DNA of 12,334 nucleotides from DATFEN01 sp035691285 (GTDB taxonomy: Bacteria; Acidobacteriota; Vicinamibacteria; Fen-336). Made by a program: the position numbers and the translations under genes. Numbering within the stretch: position 1 is the first letter of the stretch; the number at the start of each line of letters is the position of its first letter. The notes beneath the pieces are model-generated. The model had not been told where the DNA came from. It did not search any database and worked only from the letters and a program-made list of their open reading frames with translations. Where the stretch lies: contig DASSJI010000088.1 of the NCBI GenBank assembly GCA_035691285.1, positions 1 to 12,334 of the forward strand. Direction: 5' to 3'. Positions 6,317-12,334 of the stretch are shown one piece after another.

Positions 6317-8526
6317 AGGGCCCGATCCCTCGCAAGCGTTCCGGCGTTTCGCGCCGCTCCTTCCTCAAGGCCGGCGGGGTCACGGGCGCCGCGCTCGTGG
6401 TCGGAGTCAGGCTCGACGCCCTGGCCCAGCCCGCGTCGAAAGAGAAGCCGACGCCGAATCCCTTCGACGCCTGGGTGCGGATCGGCAAGGACGACTCGGT
6501 CACGCTGGTCGTCGCGAAATCCGAGATGGGGCAGGGCATCTTCACGTCGCTGCCCATGATCCTCGCCGAGGAGCTGGACGTGGACTGGGCGCGGGTGAAG
6601 GTCGAGCAGGCCGCCACCAACCCGGACTGGTACAGCCACGGCACCGGCGGCAGCAGCAGCGTGCGGACCTACTACACGCCGCTGCGGCAGGCGGGCGCGG
6701 CCGCCCGCGCCCTGCTCGTGCAGGCGGCCGCCGCGCAGTGGAAGGCGGACGCGTCGAAGCTCACGACCGAGAAGGGAGTCGTGATGGGACCCGCCGGCCA
6801 GCGCGCCAGCTACGGCTCGCTGGTGGAGGCCGCGGCGAAGCTGCCGGTGCCCGACCACAAGAAGGTCGCGCTGAAGGATCCCGCGAGGTTCAGGATCGTC
6901 GGGACCTCGGTCCCGCGGGCGGACCTGCCTTCGAAGGTCGACGGCACGGCGCAGTTCGGCCTCGACGTGCGGGTGCCCGGGATGCTCTACGCGGTCGTTG
7001 CCCGGCCCCCGGCGTACGGAGGCAAGTTCAAGAGCTACGACGCCACGAAGGCGAAGGCCGTGAAGGGCGTGCGCCAGGTCGTCGAGCTGCCGAAGGTGGA
7101 CGACGGCGCCTTCACCCGCGGCGGGATCGCCGTCGTCGCCGAGAGCCGGCACGGGGCGATCAAGGGCCGCGACGCGCTCCAGATCGAGTGGGACGGCGGT
7201 CCGATCGCGAGCTGGAGCAACGACTCCCTGCGTCGCGACTTCGAGGCGATGATCGCCAAGGGCGGGAAGGTGGTCCGCGACGAGGGCGACACGGCGAAGG
7301 CGCTCGGCGCGGGCGCGAAGGTCGAGGGCGTGTACGAGGTGCCGTTCCAGGCTCACGCCCCGATGGAGCCGCTCAACGCGACGGCGCACGTCAAGGCCGA
7401 CGGCGTCGAGATCTGGACGGGGTGCCAGGGGCCGCAGGACCTGCGGGACACGGTGGCTGGCTCCCTCGGGCTCAAGCCCGAGCAGGTGGTCGTCCATACC
7501 ACGCTGCTCGGGGGCGGCTTCGGCCGGCGCTACACGTTCGACACCGGCCTCGAGGCGGCGCAGGTGTCGAAGGCGGCCGGAGCGCCGGTGCAGCTCTTCC
7601 TGACCCGGGAGGACGACATCCGGCAGTGTTTCTATCGGCCCTTCGCGATCCACCGCATGAGCGCCGCGCTGGGCGCGGACGGGCTCCCGACGGCTTGGGT
7701 GCACAAGATGGCATCCACCTCGCTCGGGACGTTCTGGGATCCGCCCGACAAGGTCTCCCACGAGGGCAGCGAGATCGGCGGCGCCGTGAACATCCCGTAC
7801 GCGGTGCCGGCCTTCCGCATGGAGTACTCCCACGCGCCGCGGGGCTTCCCGACGATCTGGTGGCGATCGGTCGAGCACTCGGGCAACGCGTTCGTCGTCG
7901 AGAGCTTCATCGACGAGCTGGCGGCGGCGGCCAAGATGGATCCGCTGGCCTACCGCCTCAAGCTGCTGGCCGAGCCGCGCCAAGTCAAGTACCCCAAGGA
8001 GGGCGACGACCCGGCGCTCGACACCCAGCGGTTCAAGGCGGTGCTCCAGCTCGCGGCCGAGAAGTCCGGCTGGGGCAAGCCGCTCCCCGCAGGCCACTAC
8101 CACGGAATCGCGGGCCACTTCTCCTTCCACAGCTACGTCGCCCAGGTCGCCGAGGTCTCGGTGGACAAGGGCAAGGTGCGCGTCCACAAGGTGACGAGCG
8201 CGGTGGATTGCGGCCGGGTGATCCATCCCGACGGCGTCGCCGCACAGGTCGAGAGCTCGATCGTCTACGGCCTCACCGCCGCGCTCAAGAGCGCCATCAC
8301 GGTGAAGGACGGCGCCATCGAACAGAGCAACTTCCACGACTACGAGATGCTCCGCATCGACGAGATGCCGGTGGTCGAGGTGCACACGGTGAAGAGCGAC
8401 GCGCCGCCGACGGGGACCGGCGAGCCCGGCCTGCCGCCCATCGCGCCCGCCGTGGCGAACGCGATCTTCGCGGCGACGGGGAAGCGGATCCGGCGGATGC
8501 CGATCCGGGAGAGCGACCTGGCCTAG
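6313..8526 (+). CDS. iorB: Molybdopterin-binding subunit of a Tat-exported molybdenum hydroxylase (IorB-like)
   Basis: A 737-residue catalytic subunit of the xanthine oxidase superfamily, which hydroxylates N-heterocycles or oxidises aldehydes using water. A twin-arginine signal SRRSFLK (13-19) with a hydrophobic stretch ending near ALAQ implies folded export with cofactor. Visible motifs are EMGQGI (71-76), LLGGGFGRR for pterin contact (398-406) and GTGEPGLPP with Glu704 at the position of the catalytic glutamate. The early Tat signal and lack of a FAD-domain partner fit the IorB / isoquinoline 1-oxidoreductase beta group. The small subunit, lacking a signal, would be exported bound to this one. 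AGGGAGG precedes the ATG, which overlaps the small-subunit stop. A c-type cytochrome, the usual acceptor partner of such enzymes, is not encoded in the window. The actual substrate cannot be read from the sequence. Confidence 0.93.
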   Translation: MKGPIPRKRSGVSRRSFLKAGGVTGAALVVGVRLDALAQPASKEKPTPNPFDAWVRIGKDDSVTLVVAKSEMGQGIFTSLPMILAEELDVDWARVKVEQAATNPDWYSHGTGGSSSVRTYYTPLRQAGAAARALLVQAAAAQWKADASKLTTEKGVVMGPAGQRASYGSLVEAAAKLPVPDHKKVALKDPARFRIVGTSVPRADLPSKVDGTAQFGLDVRVPGMLYAVVARPPAYGGKFKSYDATKAKAVKGVRQVVELPKVDDGAFTRGGIAVVAESRHGAIKGRDALQIEWDGGPIASWSNDSLRRDFEAMIAKGGKVVRDEGDTAKALGAGAKVEGVYEVPFQAHAPMEPLNATAHVKADGVEIWTGCQGPQDLRDTVAGSLGLKPEQVVVHTTLLGGGFGRRYTFDTGLEAAQVSKAAGAPVQLFLTREDDIRQCFYRPFAIHRMSAALGADGLPTAWVHKMASTSLGTFWDPPDKVSHEGSEIGGAVNIPYAVPAFRMEYSHAPRGFPTIWWRSVEHSGNAFVVESFIDELAAAAKMDPLAYRLKLLAEPRQVKYPKEGDDPALDTQRFKAVLQLAAEKSGWGKPLPAGHYHGIAGHFSFHSYVAQVAEVSVDKGKVRVHKVTSAVDCGRVIHPDGVAAQVESSIVYGLTAALKSAITVKDGAIEQSNFHDYEMLRIDEMPVVEVHTVKSDAPPTGTGEPGLPPIAPAVANAIFAATGKRIRRMPIRESDLA

Positions 8527-8581
8527 CCGACCGGTCAATCCTCCGCGCCGATCGTGGGCGCTCTCGCGTCAGAGCGAGGTC

Positions 8582-9085
8582 ATGCTGTTCGCGTACTACG
8601 ATCGCCTCTCCCCACGCGCGAAGGCGATCTACCGGCAGAGCGACGCGGTCGTCGAGATCCGGCTGCCGCGGCCGGAGCTGCTCCGGCCGCTCGTCCAGGG
8701 CCTGGGCGAGGCCCTCGCCCAGGAGAGCCGGCAGGCCGTGGAGCTGGCAGCCGGCCACCTCGCCCGTGGGCTCACGGACATGCTCGCTGTGCGGCCGGTG
8801 GCGGTGAAGGTGCTGCCCGTCCGGCCGCGCGAGACGTGGGGCGAACTGCACGGCCTCTACACCCCCGACGCGAAGCGGCCGCCGCGGATCGAGCTGTGGA
8901 TGCGCACGGCCCGGCAGCGGCGCGTGGTCGCGTTCCGGACCTTCGTCCGGACGCTGCTCCACGAGCTGGGGCACCACCTGGACTACGAGTACCTGAAGCT
9001 CGCGGACTCGCTGCACACCGAGGGCTTCTTCAGGCGCGAGTCCAGCCTGTTCCGGCAGATCGCCGAGGAGGCCGGGCCGCGCTGA
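8582..9085 (+). CDS. Small HELGHH zinc metallopeptidase-like protein, family not recognised
   Basis: A 167-residue protein without signal peptide or membrane segment. Near its C-terminus it has LLHELGHHLDYE: His127, Glu128 and His131 form a HExxH zinc site, followed by SLHTEGFFRRES (143-154), where His145, Glu147 or Glu153 could be the third ligand. The preceding PRIELWMRTARQ strand and helix resemble the edge strand and active-site helix of gluzincin- or SprT-like proteins, but I cannot assign a family. The N-terminal half (YYDRLSPRAKAIYRQSD, then LRPLVQGLGEALAQES) is unfamiliar. The ATG at 8582 is preceded by GAGG only 2 bases away; no earlier in-frame start exists before the previous gene. 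It lies 55 bases after iorB on the same strand and may be read with it, though a shared role is not evident. Confidence 0.72.
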   Translation: MLFAYYDRLSPRAKAIYRQSDAVVEIRLPRPELLRPLVQGLGEALAQESRQAVELAAGHLARGLTDMLAVRPVAVKVLPVRPRETWGELHGLYTPDAKRPPRIELWMRTARQRRVVAFRTFVRTLLHELGHHLDYEYLKLADSLHTEGFFRRESSLFRQIAEEAGPR

Positions 9086-9094
9086 CGCCACATC

Positions 9095-9103
9095 TGCTAG
9101 GAT
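9095..9103 (+). promoter_or_regulatory. Extended -10 element (TGCTAGGAT) for the kinase gene
   Basis: TGCTAGGAT matches the extended -10 pattern TGnTAnnnT, and no -35 is apparent, as expected for extended -10 promoters. It ends 15 bases before the TTG start at 9119, so the mRNA leader would be under about 10 bases, with no room for a Shine-Dalgarno. Confidence 0.45.
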
Positions 9104-9118
9104 GCGCCGCGCGACGCC

Positions 9119-11689
9119 TTGTCCATAGCTTCTGGAACGAAGATCGGACCGTACGAGGTCACCGCCGCGCTCGGCGCGGGAGGGATGGGCGAGGTGTACC
9201 GCGCCCGCGATGCGCGCCTGGGCCGCGACGTCGCGGTCAAGGTCCTTCCGGACTCCTTCGCGGCGGACGCGGAGCGCCTACGCCGCTTCGAGCAGGAGGC
9301 GCGCGCCACCGGCCTGCTGAACCATCCGAACATCCTGGCCGTCTACGACATCGGCACCCACGGCGGGGCGCCCTACGTGGTGTCGGAGCTGCTCGAAGGC
9401 GAGACGCTGCGGGACCGCATCGGCGGGACGCCGCTGCCGACCCGCAAGGCGATCGACTTCGCGACGCAGATCGCCAAGGGACTCTCGGCGGCGCACGAGA
9501 AGGGCATCGTCCACCGCGACCTGAAGCCGGAGAACCTGTTCCTCACCAAGGACGGCCGGGTGAAGATCCTCGACTTCGGGCTCGCGAAGCTCGCGGACGG
9601 CGAGGCGCTGTCCGAGGCCGAGACCAACACGCGGGGCATGCCCGGCACCGACGCCGGCAAGGTGCTGGGCACGGTGGGCTACATGTCGCCGGAGCAGGTC
9701 CGCGCGAAGCCCGTCGACCACCGCTCGGACATCTTCGCCTTCGGCTCGGTCTTCTACGAGATGCTCTCGGGCCGGCGCGCCTTCCGGGGCGAATCGGCCA
9801 TCGAGACCATGAACGCGATCCTCAAGGAGGATCCGCCCGACCTCACGGAGACGAACCGCCAGCTCCCCGCGGCCCTCGAGCACATCGTCGCCCACTGCCT
9901 CGAGAAGAACCCCGAGGAGCGCTTCCAGTCGGCGCGCGACATCGCCTTCGACCTCGAGCAGCTCTCGGGCTCGGCCGCCCATGCGGCCCTCGCGCCCGTC
10001 GCGGAGCGAGGCTTCCGGCACTGGCGCTTGGCGGCCGTCGCACTCGGGACGATCGCCGTTGCGACGCTGGCCTTCGTCGCCGGCCGCGGCACCGCAACCC
10101 ATGCGCTGCCCGAGTTCCAGCCAATCACGTTCCGGCGCGGCGTCGTGAACGAGGCCCGCTTCGCGCCGGACGGGCGGAGCATCGTCTATTCGGCGACCTG
10201 GCAGGGAGTTCCGGCCAACGTCTACACGGCCCAGGCGGGGAAACCCGAGTCGCGGAGCCTCGAGCTCCCGAACGCGGAGCTCGTCGCCGTGTCGCGATCC
10301 GGCGAGATGGCGGTGCTCATCGCGCGCGAGACCTCGCGGGGCCGCGCCCGAACCCTCGCGCGCCTGCCGATGGGAGGCAGCGCGCCGCGAGACCTGACGG
10401 AGCGGATCACCAATGCCGACTGGGCGCCGGATGGAACGTCCCTGGCCGTGATCCGTCGAGAAGGTGGCCGGGACCGGCTGGAGTTCCCGATCGGCAAGCC
10501 GCTGTACGAAGCCGTATACATCGGACTGGTCCGCGTCTCGCCGGGTGGCGACCTCGTGGCCTTCACGGACCACCCTCTCGCGGGCGACAACCGCGGCGAC
10601 GTGGCGGTCGTCGACCTCACCGGGAAGAGGCGCGCGCTCTCGACGGACTGGTCCGACATCCGCGGCCTCGCCTGGTCCCCCGACGGCAGCGAGGTCTGGT
10701 TCACGGCGACACGGCAGGGTATCGAGCAGAATCTTTGGGCCGTGACGCTCGGCGGCCAGGAGCGTCAGGTGTATCGAGCTCCCGGGAACATGGCGATCCA
10801 GGACTGCCTCCCGGACGGCCGCGTGCTGCTGACCGTCGGACGCACCAAGCCCAGCATCTTTGGCCGCGCGCCGGGCGAGACGGAGGACCGCGACCTTTCG
10901 TGGCTCGACTGGGGCTTGGCCGCGGCGCTCTCGGCGGACGGCAGGACGTTCCTCTTCGACGAGCAGGGGGACGGCGGCGGGCCCGAGTACGCGACGTACG
11001 TGCGTGGGACCGACGGCTCGGCGCCTGTGCTCCTCGGCAAGGGCCACGCCATCGCGCTCTCTCCTGATGGCCGTTTCGCTCTCGTGGTGGATCTGAGGGC
11101 GCCGTCCCACCTCAGCCTGCTGCCCACCGGCTCGGGCGAGGTCCGACCGCTTCCACGGGGCCGCGTGGCCCAGTTCCAGTGGGGCGCGTTCCTGCCCGAC
11201 GGCAAGCGCATCGTGTTCACCGGGAACGAAGATGGCAAGGGGCCGCGTCTCTTCGTCCAGGACCTCGCCGGCGGCGACCCGAAGCCGTTCTCGCCCGAGG
11301 GAGTCTTTGCCCTGGAGGGCGACACCGTGACGCCGGACGGCGCGTTCGTCGCCGCCCAGAGCGACGCGGGGATCGCGCTCTACCCGGTCTCGGGCGGTGA
11401 GCCACGGCCGGTCGTCGGAGGTGAGACCGGAGACGAGCTGTTGCGCGTGAGCCGCGACGGCCGCCTCCTGTACGTCGGCCGCTTTCCGCGCCCGCGGCGT
11501 CTTCCATACTCGATCTACCGGATCGACCTGCAAACGGGTGCGCGCGAGCTGTGGAAGGAACTCTCGCCCGCGGGCGCGTCGACGCTGGGAAGCGTCAACG
11601 CCGTGGCCATCGCTCCAGAGGCCGGGGCCTATGCCTACAGCTACTTCGAGGCGATGACGACGCTGTACGAGGTGCGCGGGCTCCGGTGA
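9119..11689 (+). CDS. Membrane-anchored serine/threonine protein kinase with C-terminal PD40/TolB-like propeller
   Basis: An 856-residue receptor-like kinase. The Hanks-type kinase domain spans residues 11-280: GAGGMGEVY loop (19-27), Lys41 in VAVKV, HRDLKPEN (132-139) with catalytic Asp134, DFGLAK with Asp152, GTVGYMSPEQ (184-193) and the DIFAFGS helix. All key residues are present, so it should be active. One membrane segment lies near 302-321. Residues 335-856, likely extracytoplasmic, contain repeated PDGR-type blades (for example at 350, 437, 521, 565, 649, 693, 739 and 780), typical of PD40/TolB propellers that bind ligands or proteins. The start is TTG: the usual SIASGTKIGPYEV opening begins right there, and no better start precedes it. 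No Shine-Dalgarno is visible. The target and signal are unknown. Such kinases are numerous in Acidobacteriota. Seven bases separate its stop from the convergent CULT gene. Confidence 0.94.
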   Translation: MSIASGTKIGPYEVTAALGAGGMGEVYRARDARLGRDVAVKVLPDSFAADAERLRRFEQEARATGLLNHPNILAVYDIGTHGGAPYVVSELLEGETLRDRIGGTPLPTRKAIDFATQIAKGLSAAHEKGIVHRDLKPENLFLTKDGRVKILDFGLAKLADGEALSEAETNTRGMPGTDAGKVLGTVGYMSPEQVRAKPVDHRSDIFAFGSVFYEMLSGRRAFRGESAIETMNAILKEDPPDLTETNRQLPAALEHIVAHCLEKNPEERFQSARDIAFDLEQLSGSAAHAALAPVAERGFRHWRLAAVALGTIAVATLAFVAGRGTATHALPEFQPITFRRGVVNEARFAPDGRSIVYSATWQGVPANVYTAQAGKPESRSLELPNAELVAVSRSGEMAVLIARETSRGRARTLARLPMGGSAPRDLTERITNADWAPDGTSLAVIRREGGRDRLEFPIGKPLYEAVYIGLVRVSPGGDLVAFTDHPLAGDNRGDVAVVDLTGKRRALSTDWSDIRGLAWSPDGSEVWFTATRQGIEQNLWAVTLGGQERQVYRAPGNMAIQDCLPDGRVLLTVGRTKPSIFGRAPGETEDRDLSWLDWGLAAALSADGRTFLFDEQGDGGGPEYATYVRGTDGSAPVLLGKGHAIALSPDGRFALVVDLRAPSHLSLLPTGSGEVRPLPRGRVAQFQWGAFLPDGKRIVFTGNEDGKGPRLFVQDLAGGDPKPFSPEGVFALEGDTVTPDGAFVAAQSDAGIALYPVSGGEPRPVVGGETGDELLRVSRDGRLLYVGRFPRPRRLPYSIYRIDLQTGARELWKELSPAGASTLGSVNAVAIAPEAGAYAYSYFEAMTTLYEVRGLR

Positions 11690-11696
11690 GGCGGCG

Positions 11697-12104
11697 CTAG
11701 TCGCCTGCTGTCAGCCGGTCGAGGATCAAGCCGTAGAAGCGCGCGTCGGGCGAGCGGAACAGCCAGCCGAGGTGCTCGCCGCAGTGACGGCAGACCGAAA
11801 TCCGCCACGTGAAGCCGGGGAACCAGGTCCAGTAGCTGGACTCCGCTCCGCGCACGCCGCAGCCCGGCGCGTCGGCGAAGCAGCCGATCCGGAACTGGAT
11901 GCCGTGCGGGTTGACGAACGTGTGGGCATGGCTGCCGCTCATCTCGAGGGCCGCGGCCCGGCTGGTGACGAGCGCGCGGCAGTAGGCGCACAGGAGCGCG
12001 TCCTTGGCCACGCGGGCCTCGCCGCCGACGTCCGGAGTCTCGCCCTTGAGGAGCAGGCTCGCGACGTTAGCGAAGGCCGGCGGCCTTGGCAACAGCGCTA
12101 TCAT
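11697..12104 (-). CDS. Stand-alone CULT domain protein (bacterial cereblon-like)
   Basis: A 135-residue protein that is essentially one CULT domain, the ligand-binding domain of eukaryotic cereblon. CAYC (Cys39, Cys42) and CRHC (Cys105, Cys108) form the zinc site. WFPGFTW and HLGWLF supply Trp94, Trp100 and Trp114, with spacings of 6 and 14 residues, the same as human Trp380/386/400, the pocket that binds glutarimides such as thalidomide. NPHG with Asn65 matches the pocket asparagine, and FYGLILDRL matches the end of the bacterial model protein MsCI4. The natural ligand and role in bacteria are not established. No Lon-like or other domain is attached. The start is uncertain: the ATG at 12104 overlaps the neighbour's promoter, and a GTG at 12011 with GCGAGG ahead and a TAACGT box at 12069-12064 would give 104 residues with the domain intact. 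Confidence 0.9.
   Translation of the reverse strand: MIALLPRPPAFANVASLLLKGETPDVGGEARVAKDALLCAYCRALVTSRAAALEMSGSHAHTFVNPHGIQFRIGCFADAPGCGVRGAESSYWTWFPGFTWRISVCRHCGEHLGWLFRSPDARFYGLILDRLTAGD
12099..12104 (+). promoter_or_regulatory. Candidate -10 box (TATCAT) for the gamma-glutamyltransferase gene
   Basis: TATCAT differs from TATAAT by one base and lies 26 bases before the ATG at 12131, whose Shine-Dalgarno GGAGGG is at 12120-12125. There is no good -35 at 17 bases. It coincides exactly with the ATG of the longest CULT reading frame, which runs the other way. Confidence 0.4.
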
Positions 12105-12130
12105 GCCCGGGCGCCCTGCGGAGGGAACCC

Positions 12131-12334
12131 ATGCGGAAGTCCGCCGTTCTCGTTCTCGTCGCCCTCGCCACGACGCCGCGCCTGGACGCGGCGACCGCCA
12201 AGCCGGTGCTCCACGGGCGCCACTGGGTGGCCATCACCGGCAAGCCCCTCGCGGCCACGGCGGGGGCGATGATGTTCCAGAAGGGCGGCAACGCCGTGGA
12301 CGCGGCGTGCGCGATGCTCGCCGCGACGTCCACC
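12131..12334 (+). CDS. Gamma-glutamyltransferase family protein, N-terminal part (cut by window edge)
   Basis: Only the first 68 codons are present. They encode a signal peptide-like stretch (MRKSAVLVLVALATTPRLDA) and then HWVAITGKPLAATAGAMMFQKGGNAVDAACAMLAAT. The pattern of a Pro-Leu-Ala-..-Ala-Gly segment followed by KGGNAVDAA is the conserved opening of gamma-glutamyltranspeptidases, Ntn-hydrolases that cleave gamma-glutamyl bonds in glutathione and related peptides, usually in the periplasm. The autocatalytic Thr and the small subunit lie beyond the edge, so activity cannot be judged. GGAGGG lies 5 bases upstream of the ATG, which makes the start firm. The gene is divergent from the CULT gene, with 26 bases between the two ATGs. 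Confidence 0.85.
   Translation, partial: MRKSAVLVLVALATTPRLDAATAKPVLHGRHWVAITGKPLAATAGAMMFQKGGNAVDAACAMLAATST

Noticed and set aside
6256..8538. Minus-strand open frame opposite iorB
   Set aside because: It is a shadow of the molybdopterin subunit, rich in Arg, His and Asp with no motif.
9278..11533. Minus-strand open frame opposite the kinase gene
   Set aside because: The plus-strand frame has every kinase motif and the propeller repeats; the antisense frame has none.
11689..11706. Possible terminator hairpin between the convergent kinase and CULT genes
   Set aside because: Only a 5-bp AGGCG/CGCCT stem with an 8-base loop and no T-tract; too weak to call.

Overview
This is a compact, very GC-rich bacterial window with eleven protein-coding genes, two of them cut by the window edges, and no RNA gene, CRISPR array or transposase. 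GC-rich codon thirds, a membrane-anchored serine/threonine kinase with a PD40/TolB-like propeller, Tat-exported hydrolases and an Uma2-family protein suggest a soil or sediment Acidobacteriota-like organism. That placement is inference; no marker gene is present.

Layout from left to right. A divergent pair comes first: the 5' part of an Ogt/MGMT-type DNA repair methyltransferase (minus) and a Tat-exported amidase-signature hydrolase (plus). Between them lie 80 bases with two TAnnnT -10-like boxes and a perfect 7-bp hairpin. An Uma2 PD-(D/E)XK protein follows the amidase 10 bases later. Next is a minus-strand two-gene operon: a secreted protein with two glycoside-hydrolase-like barrels, then a CE4 lipoprotein that resembles animal chitin deacetylases. 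A 154-base divergent region holds the best promoter in the window, a TTGACG / TAGCCT pair with a perfect palindrome in its spacer. It drives a two-gene molybdenum hydroxylase of the isoquinoline 1-oxidoreductase (IorAB) type, whose genes overlap by 4 bases. A small HELGHH zinc metallopeptidase of no family I recognise comes next, then a TTG-started receptor-like Ser/Thr kinase. On the minus strand, convergent with the kinase, is a stand-alone CULT domain protein, the thalidomide-binding fold of cereblon. Divergent from it, the 5' end of a gamma-glutamyltransferase-family gene runs off the right edge.

Most products are predicted to be exported or membrane-bound (amidase, barrel protein, deacetylase lipoprotein, molybdenum enzyme, kinase, gamma-glutamyltransferase). 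The window therefore looks like a set of envelope and catabolic functions rather than one pathway. The clearest functional units are the barrel protein with the deacetylase (probably amino-sugar polysaccharide processing) and IorAB. The item most worth a second look is the bacterial cereblon-like CULT protein, which keeps the complete tri-tryptophan pocket, next to an enzyme family that acts on gamma-glutamyl bonds.
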